64,000 bases of DNA from Candidatus Poribacteria bacterium (lineage in GTDB: Bacteria > Poribacteria > WGA-4E > PCPOR2b), in NCBI GenBank assembly GCA_003635265.1, contig PYIZ01000042.1:23046-87045 (forward strand), in the 5' to 3' direction. This document shows positions 35,791 through 44,453 of the stretch, piece by piece (the first letter of the stretch is position 1; each line of letters starts with the position of its first letter). Below the pieces are notes generated by a model that was not told the DNA's origin, did no database searches, and was given only the letters and a program-made list of their open reading frames with translations. Position numbers and translations under genes: made by a program.

Positions 35791-35816
35791 TAGGGAACAA
35801 CGATCGTTGTTCCCTA
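35791..35816. repeat. Perfect palindrome, copy 1 (AACGATCGTT core)
   Basis: A perfect 26-base palindrome, TAGGGAACAACGA and its complement, in the gap between two minus-strand genes. The same word recurs at 37718-37741 and, with one base lost, at 57388-57410. A similar palindrome with another core is at 55119-55138. REP-like dispersed element or protein-binding site. Confidence 0.65.
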
Positions 35817-35839
35817 CGGACTCCTTATGGAGCCTCTGC

Positions 35840-35932
35840 TGTAATTGCCCGATTCATCGGGCGTTGGTAACGGTATCTAGCGGCGATGAATCGCCGAACT
35901 ACAGGACTTTGTCCGTTCAACTGCGTAAGTCC
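35840..35932. repeat. Partial copy of the ACTTACGCA element
   Basis: GTAATTGCCCGATTCATCGG near 35841 and CCGTTCAACTGCGTAAGTCC at 35913-35932 match the element at 46340-46490. The left terminal repeat is absent and the interior differs. Confidence 0.5.
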
Positions 35933-35965
35933 TAATATACCTATCGGCACAGTGTAACCCAAACG

Positions 35966-36733
35966 TCAAGAATTGGCAAATTTCCACACCGATAGTGCAG
36001 TGCGACCGAAAATCCACTCCCGTTCTTCCTCGCTCAAATCGGAGAAGTAGTCAAGTGGGAACTGAAGTGAACGGTGGTATCCTTCCCTTGAACTGACCGG
36101 CGGAAAGTCGCTCCCCCACATCACCCGTTGCGGTCCAAACGCCTCCACAACCATACGTGCCAGCGGTGGGACGTTCTCGAATGGATACGGAAGGTTGCAG
36201 AATTCCCCGAATCCCGGCAGTTTTATCGTCAGGTTAGGGTGTTTCGCTAAGGCAAGAACACGCTTGAACTCATCATAGGGTGCCACTGCATCCGTACCCA
36301 CACCAGCTAAGTGTTCGATGACAATCTGGAGGTCAGGAAAAGTCTGCACGACTTCAGCAAATCTATCGCTGAGTAGTGTTGATGGACTTGAAGGGGCACT
36401 GACGACAAGATTGAGTTCAGCGGCGGTACGCCACTGTGCGAGCGGATCGGATGCTTCCGCGCGTGAATCTGCGCCGAGACGAATCCCCACAAGCCCTTGG
36501 TCCGCCCAATAGCGCATCTGCTCTCCATCGTCGGTGCTTTCCACAATCATTGCCGAAGCAAGTCGGTCTGGGTGAGCTTGCAAACATTCAACGTGGTAAC
36601 TATTGTCGGTGGTTCCTTGATGCTGAATGAGGACCGCCCGATCGACGCCGGATTGCTCCATGTGGTAAAGCAGGGTTTCTATGGGTTCGTATTTGTTCAG
36701 TCCGGCATGACAGTGGGTGTCGACGATAATCAT
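35966..36733 (-). CDS. Amidohydrolase family protein (TIM-barrel)
   Basis: A 255-residue metal-dependent hydrolase of the amidohydrolase-2 type. H-x-H is in IVDTHCHAG at residues 3-11, a His in VIEHLAGVG, and the C-terminal Asp in VMWGSDFPPV. Related enzymes hydrolyse lactones or decarboxylate aromatic acids. The ATG at 36733 has AGAAAGGA eight bases upstream; the extension to 36793 is unsupported. It follows the HpcH-type aldolase gene on the same strand (86 bp), so the two may act in one catabolic path. Confidence 0.88.
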   Translation of the reverse strand: MIIVDTHCHAGLNKYEPIETLLYHMEQSGVDRAVLIQHQGTTDNSYHVECLQAHPDRLASAMIVESTDDGEQMRYWADQGLVGIRLGADSRAEASDPLAQWRTAAELNLVVSAPSSPSTLLSDRFAEVVQTFPDLQIVIEHLAGVGTDAVAPYDEFKRVLALAKHPNLTIKLPGFGEFCNLPYPFENVPPLARMVVEAFGPQRVMWGSDFPPVSSREGYHRSLQFPLDYFSDLSEEEREWIFGRTALSVWKFANS

Positions 36734-36819
36734 TGGACTGATCCTTTCTCTATTGCTGGATTCGAGAGAAGTTGGATGCTTACAGCCACACAATCTTTGT
36801 ATACTTTAGACGTATCGGT

Positions 36820-37494
36820 TTAGAGTCGCCCGCCGGGTGTGTAACCAACCCCTACCTTAACTTGAGTCCCCTCCATCTGTTCCACAACATGCTGGAAGCA
36901 TTCCTCAACCGTTTTGAACGGGGGATTTGGATATGTTTCGAGGCTAAATCCTAAGTCGTTCGCGCCGAACATAAGCATATCAACGCCGGGTTTGGCAAGT
37001 TTTCGGGCGTTGATGATTGCATCAACAGATTCCAGTTGCAGACTGAGGATGCCATTGTTGTTCCACCATTCGGCGTACTCCAAGCGCTCCATATCCGGTT
37101 TGAAGCCGTACCCCGAACTGGGACCCCAACTCCGTTTTCCAACCGGTGGATAGTAGAAGGCATCGATCGCTTCGTCAACCGTTTCCTCAGTTTCGACCTG
37201 TGGCACGACAATCGCCAATGGTCCCAAATCGAGGATATTTCCAATGAGATAAGCGTTCCGTGTGTGTTTGATGCGCAACTGAACGGGCATTCCCAACTCT
37301 GCCAAGTTTCTGCAAAATGCAACGAGTTTCTCTTCGTTGAATGCCGAATGTTGGGCATCGGTTCCGATTAAATCGTAGGAGTCCTGACTGAGAATGGCTT
37401 CCAGTTCATCTTTTGAGGCGCTCGTTGGGGCGCCGCCGATATTAATAATTTCGCTGTTGTGTATCCGTTGTTTCAACGTGAGTTGTTCTGACAT
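36820..37494 (-). CDS. HpcH/HpaI aldolase/citrate lyase family protein
   Basis: A 224-residue class II (metal-dependent) pyruvate aldolase-like protein. Recognisable segments: DLIGTDAQHSAFNEEKL, VQLRIKHTRNAYLIGNILDL, IVVPQVETEETVDEAIDAFY, YPPVGKRSWGP and MFGANDLGFSLE. The chain is slightly shorter than the usual 250-260. Such enzymes cleave 2-oxo-3-deoxy or 4-hydroxy-2-oxo acids to pyruvate and an aldehyde. It lies just upstream (in transcription) of the amidohydrolase gene and downstream of the GlnT/Glx genes. Confidence 0.87.
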   Translation of the reverse strand: MSEQLTLKQRIHNSEIINIGGAPTSASKDELEAILSQDSYDLIGTDAQHSAFNEEKLVAFCRNLAELGMPVQLRIKHTRNAYLIGNILDLGPLAIVVPQVETEETVDEAIDAFYYPPVGKRSWGPSSGYGFKPDMERLEYAEWWNNNGILSLQLESVDAIINARKLAKPGVDMLMFGANDLGFSLETYPNPPFKTVEECFQHVVEQMEGTQVKVGVGYTPGGRL

Positions 37495-37804
37495 ATCTAT
37501 ACGACCTCCTTAAGTGGTTGATCATATTACTAGGTATTGAAAGTCCATCGTTTTTCTTTAACGCTGAAGGGTTTTTGCCTGTCACTCCAGAGGAGCGATA
37601 TGTCTATAGAAAGGCAATATCTCTGATGTCCGCGCTCCAGCGGAGCGCAATGTGTATAACAGGAGCGAATTACCACAGCCCAAAACCCCAGCGGTGCTGC
37701 TACAGCGAACAGGTTGCAGGGAACAACGATCGTTGTTCCCTACCATGCTTCCTCGCTTTGCTGCCTTCGTGCTGAAGTCCCGGCGGATTAGCATGTGTAT
37801 AAAA
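37495..37804. repeat. Intergenic repeat block
   Basis: A 310-base gap with no credible gene. It contains two similar units near 37586 (CTCCAGAGGAGCGATATGTC) and 37644 (CTCCAGCGGAGCGCAATGTG), each ending in TATA. Further on is the perfect palindrome at 37718-37741 (second copy of the AACGATCGTT element). A short open frame across it (37518-37775) is only repeat sequence. Confidence 0.55.
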
Positions 37805-39139
37805 TTAGTAAAGTCCAAGGTAGTTATCGGTTTCCCACTGGCTGATGCTCTGGTGATAACTCCGCCACTCTTCACGCTTGACTTCGATGTAGTAGGGGGC
37901 ATACTCAGGTCCGAGTGCACCTTGAATAACCTCGTCCTCCTCCAGACAGTCGAGTGCTTGGCTGAGTGTTCTTGGTAGCACGTCAATACCGCGTCGTTGG
38001 AGTTCGTCGAGTGGCACTTCGTAGAGGTTATCGTCGTTGCGCGTGCCAGGATCAATTTGGTTCTCGATACCATCGAGTCCAGCGGCGAGTGTCGCTGCCA
38101 TAGCGAGATACGGATTGGCTGCACCGTCCCCCGAACGATTTTCAATCCGTCCAGAATCGGGAATGCGGATCATCTGCGTCCGGTTGCTCCCACCATACGT
38201 TATATAAACAGGTGCCCACGTCGCGCCGGAGCGGGGAGCACCAGAGATCAGGCGTTTGTAGCTGTTAACGAGGGGATTGGTAACGGCGACAAGTGCTTTA
38301 GCGTGGTGGAGAATGCCGCCCATAAACCAGTAGGCGAGTTGTGAGAGGCCGTTTTCATCCGATTCGTCGAGGAAGTGATTGGTCTGGTTTTCCGGATCCC
38401 ACAGGCTCATGTGAAAATGTGCGCCATTGCCGGTTAAGTTCGCAAACGGCTTGGGCATAAAGGTCGCCGTCAGTCCCTGTTCTTCAGCAACAGTCTTGAC
38501 CATCCATTTGAAGAAGGTGTGCCGATCCGCAGTAGTCAGTGCATCGGAATAGAGCCAATTGAGTTCAAACTGACAGTTGGCGTCCTCATGGTCGTTAGCG
38601 TATGGACCCCAACCTAACCCCTGTAAATACTTGATCAGAGTAGTCATCGTATCTAGGTTGCGGTGGAGCGCTCGCAGATCATAACACGGCTTGCCGAGCG
38701 TATCGAGCGGATCCCACGGTGCGTAACTGCCGTCCTCTCCCTGTTTCAACAACATAAACTCTGCTTCGACACCAACGTTGAAAAGGTAGCCCTTCTGTTT
38801 GGCTTTCTCCAATTCCCGCTGCAAGATGGTGCGTGGGCAGTAGGGCCATGCTTCATCGCCCACGTGCACATTTCCCGCCAACCACGCCACGTTTTCGCGC
38901 CACGGCACGATTGTGAGTGAGTTAAAGTCGGGTAGGCTTGCCATGTCTGGATCGTGCGGTCCCTGTCCCATTTCGCCTGCTGCAAACCCGGCGAAGCCAG
39001 CCCCCTCTTCTGCCATGTCATCAATATGTGTCGTTGGTACCACCTTCGCTTTTGGCGCCCCAGCCATTTCTACAAAGGAACAGAGGAAAAACTCAATACC
39101 CTTCTCTCCGACTAACGTTTTAACCTCGTCTAACGTCAT
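37805..39139 (-). CDS. glnT: GlnT/GMAS-like glutamine synthetase
   Basis: A 444-residue member of the glutamine synthetase superfamily. Metal-site E-A-E is in VGVEAEFML, H in GNGAHFHMSLW, and the substrate/ATP region NSYKRLISGAPRSGATWAP then YGGSNRTQMIRIPDSGRIEN. The YxTYGGSNRT and SGATWAP patterns favour the GlnT/gamma-glutamylmethylamide synthetase branch over classical GlnA. It is followed upstream by genes for the three glutamate-synthase-like subunits, the arrangement of N-methylglutamate pathway clusters. It would then ligate glutamate and methylamine (or ammonia) with ATP. The ATG at 39139 has AAGGAG eight bases upstream; an in-frame TTG at 39169 is less likely. Confidence 0.85.
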   Translation of the reverse strand: MTLDEVKTLVGEKGIEFFLCSFVEMAGAPKAKVVPTTHIDDMAEEGAGFAGFAAGEMGQGPHDPDMASLPDFNSLTIVPWRENVAWLAGNVHVGDEAWPYCPRTILQRELEKAKQKGYLFNVGVEAEFMLLKQGEDGSYAPWDPLDTLGKPCYDLRALHRNLDTMTTLIKYLQGLGWGPYANDHEDANCQFELNWLYSDALTTADRHTFFKWMVKTVAEEQGLTATFMPKPFANLTGNGAHFHMSLWDPENQTNHFLDESDENGLSQLAYWFMGGILHHAKALVAVTNPLVNSYKRLISGAPRSGATWAPVYITYGGSNRTQMIRIPDSGRIENRSGDGAANPYLAMAATLAAGLDGIENQIDPGTRNDDNLYEVPLDELQRRGIDVLPRTLSQALDCLEEDEVIQGALGPEYAPYYIEVKREEWRSYHQSISQWETDNYLGLY

Positions 39140-39179
39140 TATCATGGCTCCTTTCTCATTGCTATTCAATTTACTTCAA

Positions 39180-39245
39180 CGCTAGGACGCAAAGTTTTTT
39201 ATTATTTTATCTTCGCGTCTTTGCACCATTGCGCCTTTACGTTAA
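39180..39245. repeat. Dispersed repeat (GACGCAAAG ... CTTTGC)
   Basis: Sequence around GACGCAAAGTTTTTT and TTGCGCCTTTACGTT recurs at 45553-45617 as GGCGCAAAGTTTTTT and CGCGCCTTCACGTTT. Both lie in intergenic gaps and carry inverted words. Probably a REP-like family. Confidence 0.45.
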
Positions 39246-39260
39246 AAATTAGGATAAGCA

Positions 39261-40604
39261 TCACTCCCGTTCCTTCCACCCCGGTCCGCCGCCAAACACA
39301 CGATTCGTCCCGACGAGCGGGATGCCACAAATCATTGATGCCTCCAGGTTCAATGCCCGGAGATCTTCGGGATCGAGATCATGGACATCCGCCTTGCCAC
39401 AAGCACGGGCGAGGATCTGGATCTCCGAAGTCATCGCTTGCAACAGGTTGGCAACGCGCTCTGACGCTTCGTCGATATCAAGGCGTTTCATCAGGTCGGG
39501 ATCCTGCGTTGTAATCCCGACGGGACAGCGTCCCGTATGGCAGTGGTGGCAGTGGTACGGTTCGGTGCCGAGTTCGTGATAATCCTCGACATGGATGGGT
39601 TTGTTGCAGTTGAGTGCCATCAGCGCCGCCGTGCCGATATATACCGCGTCCGCACCGAGTGCCATCGCCTTCGCCGCGTCCACACCGTGCCGGATGCCGC
39701 CCGCAATAATGAGCTGCACTTCACCGTACAGTCCGAGATCTTCGAGTGCTGCGCGTGCCTCACACACGGCAGCGAGCGTCGGAACCCCTGTGTGCTCCTG
39801 ACAGATTTCAGCAGAGGCACCGGTGCCGCCTTCCATCCCGTCCACAACGATTACATCGGCACCCGCCTTTGCTGCTAACTTCACGTCGTCGAATACCCGT
39901 GTCGCTCCCATTTTCACGAAGATTGGCACCTGCCAGTCGGTAGCCTCTCGTAGCTCTTCAATTTTGATGATCATGTCGTCGGGACCGAGGAAGTCGGGGT
40001 GTCGTGCCGGGCTGCGCTGATCGACGCCAAGGGGCAGATCTCGCTGTTCTGCAACCGTGTCCAACACCTTTGATCCGAGCAGTAATCCGCCCGTTCCCGG
40101 CTTCGCGCCCTGTCCAATTGTCAGTTCGATGCCATCTGCCATCTGTAAATGGTGGACATCAATGCCGTAGCGGGAGGGCAGCACCTCATAAATCAGAGAC
40201 CGGCTGTGCTCACGCTCCGCCATCAGCATCCCGCCATCGCCGGTGGTATTGGACGAACCGACGATATTCGCTCCTTTTGCTAACGCGACCTTCGCGTTGT
40301 AGGAGAGCGCGCCCCAGCTCATGCCGGTGATCATGATAGGAACATCAAGTTCGATCGGCTTTTCAGCGAAGCGGGTGCCGAGAACTGTTTTGGGTGAACA
40401 GCGTTCCCGATAGCCTTCGAGTGGGATACGGGTCAGGGTACAGGGGATGAAGGTCAGGTCATCAAACGTCGCCCATCGCCGCTCACGCAGCGTCCCAAAT
40501 CCACGGATACGGTATCGTCCTAACTCCGCTTTGACTTGGATATCTTCAATGATGTCGGGGGTGAATGTTCCACTGGTTCGGAGGTAATTCAATTTGTCTG
40601 GCAT
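39261..40604 (-). CDS. glxD: FMN-binding glutamate synthase-like subunit (GlxD/MgsC type)
   Basis: A 447-residue protein equal to the central and FMN domains of glutamate synthase. Flavin-site segments include PIMITGMSWGALSYNAKVAL, GMEGGTGASAE and IIAGGIRHGVDAAKAMALGA. An iron-sulfur motif C352-x2-C355-x4-C360 is in YHCHHCHTGRCPVGITTQ. In N-methylglutamate synthase this is the third subunit and carries the flavin and Fe-S centre. It lies 121 bp before the glutamine synthetase gene, with GlxC and GlxB upstream. Confidence 0.9.
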   Translation of the reverse strand: MPDKLNYLRTSGTFTPDIIEDIQVKAELGRYRIRGFGTLRERRWATFDDLTFIPCTLTRIPLEGYRERCSPKTVLGTRFAEKPIELDVPIMITGMSWGALSYNAKVALAKGANIVGSSNTTGDGGMLMAEREHSRSLIYEVLPSRYGIDVHHLQMADGIELTIGQGAKPGTGGLLLGSKVLDTVAEQRDLPLGVDQRSPARHPDFLGPDDMIIKIEELREATDWQVPIFVKMGATRVFDDVKLAAKAGADVIVVDGMEGGTGASAEICQEHTGVPTLAAVCEARAALEDLGLYGEVQLIIAGGIRHGVDAAKAMALGADAVYIGTAALMALNCNKPIHVEDYHELGTEPYHCHHCHTGRCPVGITTQDPDLMKRLDIDEASERVANLLQAMTSEIQILARACGKADVHDLDPEDLRALNLEASMICGIPLVGTNRVFGGGPGWKERE

Positions 40605-40726
40605 GTTGTTTTGAAGTCCGAAAATACCAACAATGTCGCGCTATCGTTCTAGGCTTAATTCACCAAACATCGTTGCGCGACAGACCGGGTATTTGGTAAA
40701 AGTTTCTCTCTAACACACTGCATAAT

Positions 40727-40895
40727 TATAGTGGATCTTAGAATTAATGAGACACTTCAACCCGTGTGGTTAGGAAAACGAAACTACCTTTCTCCCGTTT
40801 GGTAGGCGCTGTTTCTAACTGCGCCGATGCGGTGCGGTTTGCACCCGCACCTACCGGAGGACGAAAGTGTCTATTTATTTTTAGAATTCACCATA
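40727..40895. mobile_element. MITE-like element between the glx genes
   Basis: Imperfect inverted repeats of about 32 bases: left end 40727-40758 (TATAGTGGATCTTAGAATTA...) and right end 40863-40895 (reverse complement TATGGTGAATTCTAAAAATA...). Both end in GACACTT. The interior has a GC-rich hairpin (GGTAGG ... CCTACC, 40801-40855). It has no coding capacity. It separates glxD from the small gene at 40905 and fills most of that 300-base gap. Related decayed ends occur at 33913 and 34380. Confidence 0.6.
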
Positions 40896-40904
40896 AATTC
40901 CTGC

Positions 40905-41255
40905 CTAAAGTGGGGCACGTCGAGCCAACCATTCGGCATTAGCGTCAATCCTTTCTACTACATCTGCATCCGCTAGCAATTCGCCCGTATCTGCGTCCAC
41001 CAAAATTTCACCGACACGCCCCATGGTGCCCTTAGCAGGTGATGTAAGTATGACCGGCACTGACCAGCACAGGCGTTCACCGATATTCAGATCAGGTTTG
41101 TCGCCGCAAAGTTGATTACTGATTTCACTGATGACAAATTGCGTAACCTTCTGCTGCGCTACAAAGGCTGTGATATTTACTTGTGCTGTTATCTCAATTT
41201 TAAGGTCTACCGTTGCCCCTTCGGGGACTTGAACTCCTTGAAGGTTCGTGGACAC
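40905..41255 (-). CDS. Small hypothetical protein in the glx cluster
   Basis: A 116-residue protein of unknown function. The C-terminal half reads VGEILVDADTGELLADADVV. This 'DADTGELL' pattern is found in many small uncharacterised bacterial proteins, followed here by an acidic/Leu-rich helix. No membrane segment or signal. A GTG start at 41255 has AGAAGGAGG eight bases upstream. It is 24 bp downstream of glxC and would be cotranscribed, so it may assist the glutamate-synthase-like complex; this is inference from position only. Confidence 0.7.
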   Translation of the reverse strand: MSTNLQGVQVPEGATVDLKIEITAQVNITAFVAQQKVTQFVISEISNQLCGDKPDLNIGERLCWSVPVILTSPAKGTMGRVGEILVDADTGELLADADVVERIDANAEWLARRAPL

Positions 41256-41279
41256 TATATCGCCTCCTTCTGCGACGAA

Positions 41280-41990
41280 TTACAACGCTTCTCGCCATAC
41301 CGCTCGCTCGTCTTTGTCGAAGTTCCACAGTTTGCGGCCGGAGACGACTTTCTTGAAATTGCGGAGGATAGTCTGTGAATTGCCAACTTTGGAGGGGAGA
41401 TGCTGAGATAGAGTGGATTCAAGGAAGGTGATGTCCTCTTCGGTCGGTTTCTCAATAACGGCGTCGTTGCCGAGTTCAGCAATATTACCGCCGACAAAAC
41501 AAACCGCTTCATACATCGAATCGGCGAACGCTTCACCCGTATCTCCGCAGACAATGATTGTCCCCCGCTGCGCCATGAAACCTGCCATATAACCGCAGTT
41601 GCCCCCAACGATAATCAGTCCACCTTTCATAGAAACGCCCAACCGCGAAGCTGCGTCGCTACGAACCACAACCGTCCCGCCTCGGATTGAAGCCGCCGCC
41701 CCGTTGCCCGCATTTCCTTCGACGGTAACGGTGCCACCCATCATGGACTCCGCCAATCCCCAACCGGCACTCCCTTTGATCTCGACGGTAGGACCATCGA
41801 CCATCCCTGCGCAGTAGTAACCAACACTCCCGTCGAAGGTCAATTTGACCGACTGTAGAATTGCCACGCCCAGATTGTGCCGGGCGACAGGATTTTTCAT
41901 GCAGATATCAGTCTCACCACCTGCGATAAGGTGTTTGATTTCCGTGTTGATGTCGCGGGTCGTTTTACCGTCACAGATTATCTCTGCCAT
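41280..41990 (-). CDS. glxC: GXGXG-domain glutamate synthase-like subunit (GlxC/MgsB type)
   Basis: A 236-residue right-handed beta-helix of the glutamate synthase alpha C-terminal type. The regular Gly repeats are obvious: GSVGYYCAGMVDGPTVEIKG, GSAGWGLAESMMGGTVTVEG, GNAGNGAAASIRGGTVVVRS and GNCGYMAGFMAQRGTIIVCG. In large glutamate synthases this domain positions the others. Its start overlaps the glxB stop by 13 bases, which indicates translational coupling. Confidence 0.9.
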   Translation of the reverse strand: MAEIICDGKTTRDINTEIKHLIAGGETDICMKNPVARHNLGVAILQSVKLTFDGSVGYYCAGMVDGPTVEIKGSAGWGLAESMMGGTVTVEGNAGNGAAASIRGGTVVVRSDAASRLGVSMKGGLIIVGGNCGYMAGFMAQRGTIIVCGDTGEAFADSMYEAVCFVGGNIAELGNDAVIEKPTEEDITFLESTLSQHLPSKVGNSQTILRNFKKVVSGRKLWNFDKDERAVWREAL

Positions 41991-42910
41991 ACACTTACAT
42001 CCTTTGCTTGTGCTTCGCGCACCTCATAGCCTTCTCCGAAGGCTGCCCGGATCGCGATCTCTTCAGTTGCGACAGCGACAAAATCATCTGTTTCGGTAAA
42101 GAGTAGCGGTTTGAAGGCGAAGGGATCTTTGGCAAATCCAATATAATCCGCTGTCGCTGCGAGATAGCTGAACGAGCCGTCCAGATCGGTAAGTGACGCA
42201 TCCAATGCTTCTTTGAATCTCAGTCCCTGAGACAGTTGGTCAGCGAGATAGACGCCGATAACTTCGGAGTCATTTTCCGTATAAAATCTGACACCGCGCT
42301 GCTCATAGATGCAGCGTAATTTGTGGTAGTTTGTGATGTGTCCGTTGTGGACGATGGCGAGGTCAGGATAATTGTGTGCCCAAAAGGGTTGCGAATGGCT
42401 TAGATCCACACGGCTCTCTGTCGAAAGGCGCGTATGTCCCAAACCGTGTGTCCCTCGGAATGTAGAGACGTTGTGAGTCGCGTCGAGATTCTGGGGTGTA
42501 CCGACCTGCTTGACAATTTCGAGTTCGCGTCCCATGCTGACAACTTCGATGTCTTCATCTAAGGACTCAATGAATTGCGTTAGCGATGTTACCTCTCCCC
42601 CGATTACGGGATCCTTTTGGACTTGCAGATCGATGACAAGTCGTAAATACTCGGCGGTTGTTTTCACTTCGTGCACGAAGCCGAATGCCTTGACCCCCTC
42701 TGCAATCGAAGTGCCCCTTTCAGCTGCACCCTCAAGTTCTCCTAATTTAACTTGCAGCGTGAACGCGCCATTTTCTGGGGGACGATAAAGTGCCACGCCT
42801 GCCGAATCCGGTCCCCGTACTCCCAGTGCTGTGAGCATTGTGAGAACGGTCTTGCCCACAGGCGCGTTGATATTTTGCGTTTTGTCTAAAAAGCCAACGA
42901 TACCACACAC
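41978..42910 (-). CDS. glxB: Class II glutamine amidotransferase (GlxB/MgsA type)
   Basis: A 310-residue Ntn-type amidotransferase. I placed the start at the GTG at 42910 because the next residue is the catalytic cysteine of CGIVGFLDK, which must become N-terminal. AAGGAG lies nine bases upstream. The longer reading frame to 43066 would bury that Cys. Further motifs: LGVRGPDSAGVALY, HGLGHTRLSTESRVDLSHSQ, DLAIVHNGHITNYHKLR and YTENDSEVIGVYLADQ. It releases ammonia (or methyl-amine-type nitrogen) for the flavin subunit. First gene of the glxBC-(40905)-glxD-glnT run. Confidence 0.92.
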   Translation of the reverse strand: MCGIVGFLDKTQNINAPVGKTVLTMLTALGVRGPDSAGVALYRPPENGAFTLQVKLGELEGAAERGTSIAEGVKAFGFVHEVKTTAEYLRLVIDLQVQKDPVIGGEVTSLTQFIESLDEDIEVVSMGRELEIVKQVGTPQNLDATHNVSTFRGTHGLGHTRLSTESRVDLSHSQPFWAHNYPDLAIVHNGHITNYHKLRCIYEQRGVRFYTENDSEVIGVYLADQLSQGLRFKEALDASLTDLDGSFSYLAATADYIGFAKDPFAFKPLLFTETDDFVAVATEEIAIRAAFGEGYEVREAQAKDVSVWQR

Positions 42911-43211
42911 CCTTAGTTTCTCCTTAATTATGACCTCAGTTGCTAGTTGTTTAGCCCGCTCGGCTCCGACTTCGCCGAGAGTCCAAGACCCCGATAAATC
43001 CCCGATACATCGGGACAGGCGGGATTCAAAGCAACTTGGATAGACATATCCAAGCCTGACTTGCATGTGTGCAGTGGATTTGTCAATCCACTGTGAGCGG
43101 TGATTGATTCAGTTTAATTCTCATTTTTCTAATTTGCAACGTTTCCTATTAAGTGGCAACTGGCAAACATTCACGGCGTATCTTATCACATTATTAACTT
43201 AGTGTCACTAC
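42911..43211. other. Intergenic region upstream of glxB
   Basis: A 301-base gap between two minus-strand genes. It holds the glxB ribosome site and, at 43002-43015, a palindrome CCCGATACATCGGG that recurs at 29632-29645. The rest (43080-43200) is AT-rich; no clear promoter is identified. Confidence 0.5.
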
Positions 43212-44405
43212 CTATTTGTCTCGCAAATCTCTGACCCCCACAGCCAATCCTGAAAACTCATTCCTTTCGATAAGGATATTGGAAGTCTTTTCACCAATTT
43301 GGACGCCGACGTGTTCGCCACCTTCCCGCATTTCGGCGATCTGATTTTCACGAATCGTAATTGATTGAGTCTCACCCTGAATGTCAATACCGACACCATT
43401 TTTGTCTGATCCACTGTTCGCAATTCGGTTGTTTTCCACTATATTCCGGTGAGGACTACGCCCTTCGTTTGGTTCATTACGGAAGATAATTCCGACCTCC
43501 CCGCTGCCTTCGATTTGGTTGTGTCGGATGATGTTATCGGTGTCTCGATGCCCGATGGAGATGCCATACTGACGGTTGTTGAGAATGCGGTTGTTCTCTG
43601 CGACCCCGTGTTTCACGCCCCAGCAGAAGAAAAGCCCCAGCCGATTTCCTGCAAGGTAATTATCCCGCATGATCGGGCGTTGTGATCCGGAGCCCGGATG
43701 CAACCCCAAATCGGCATTGCTCAGACTTCGGCAATTGGTCACGGTCACATCGTGGCAAATCTGCCATGAAATACCGTCGCCGTTGTAGTTTCGCGCTTCG
43801 ACGTTATCGATTTGAATCCGCTCACAGTCCTGCATAAAGATGCAGCCGGCATAGTTCCCATCGAGGTGTCCATTGTTAGATTTATTGCCATCGAGGACGA
43901 GATCTCGGATCTCAATGTCACAAATATGTTCGCCACTCAGGATTGGAAACAGGGTCGAGATTTGTGCTTCATGGTCTGCCCAGAAGTTCTTTTCGAGCGA
44001 TCTATCAAGCCAGAGGCGGTTTCCCTCTTTTGCGATAATCGTGCGCTTGATGACATTTGACCCGCCGTGATGGGGTGTCTTTGCTCTCAAGCAAACCCCG
44101 TACCCTACCTCAAAACCATCGCTCTCGATCAGTGTCACGTCTGAATCGTACCAATCGGAATCAATGGCAAGCGGTGTACTCACGGAAGGGTTTTTAATCA
44201 GTATCGTTTCGTCGCCGCTCCCTTCGATCCGGATGTTACTCCGCAGATAGATCGCGTTGTTGAGATGATAGGTGCCGGGCAAGAGTTTCAGCGTTCCCCC
44301 GCCGAGTGCGGCGAGGTAATCAACGCCCGCTTGGATGGCACGATCATCGCTGCCGTTAATCTGTCCATCACCTCTACCTACTGTTATTGATAACGACTTT
44401 CCCAT
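43212..44405 (-). CDS. Right-handed parallel beta-helix repeat protein
   Basis: A 397-residue parallel beta-helix. It begins with the pectate-lyase-3-like cap AIQAGVDYLAALGGGTLKLL, PGTYHLNNAIYLRSNIRIEG, then regular coils of the NosD/PbH1 type with Asn ladders (NNRILNNRQYGISIGHRDTD, ENNRIANSGSDKNGVGIDIQ). No signal peptide is evident, unusual for an extracellular carbohydrate enzyme. Catalytic residues cannot be assigned. It is probably a polysaccharide lyase/epimerase or binding protein. It follows a Gfo/Idh/MocA gene by 48 bp on the same strand. Confidence 0.83.
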   Translation of the reverse strand: MGKSLSITVGRGDGQINGSDDRAIQAGVDYLAALGGGTLKLLPGTYHLNNAIYLRSNIRIEGSGDETILIKNPSVSTPLAIDSDWYDSDVTLIESDGFEVGYGVCLRAKTPHHGGSNVIKRTIIAKEGNRLWLDRSLEKNFWADHEAQISTLFPILSGEHICDIEIRDLVLDGNKSNNGHLDGNYAGCIFMQDCERIQIDNVEARNYNGDGISWQICHDVTVTNCRSLSNADLGLHPGSGSQRPIMRDNYLAGNRLGLFFCWGVKHGVAENNRILNNRQYGISIGHRDTDNIIRHNQIEGSGEVGIIFRNEPNEGRSPHRNIVENNRIANSGSDKNGVGIDIQGETQSITIRENQIAEMREGGEHVGVQIGEKTSNILIERNEFSGLAVGVRDLRDK

Positions 44406-44453
44406 ACAAAACTCCTTTCACCTCCACCGACTTGTACGAGTCACACCTTTCCT

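Noticed and set aside
37518..37775. 85-codon open frame between the aldolase and glnT
   Set aside because: It consists of repeat units and a palindrome; no homology or ribosome site.
42911..43066. N-terminal extension of the class II amidotransferase
   Set aside because: It would place the catalytic cysteine about 53 residues inside; the GTG at 42910 has a ribosome site and exposes Cys2.
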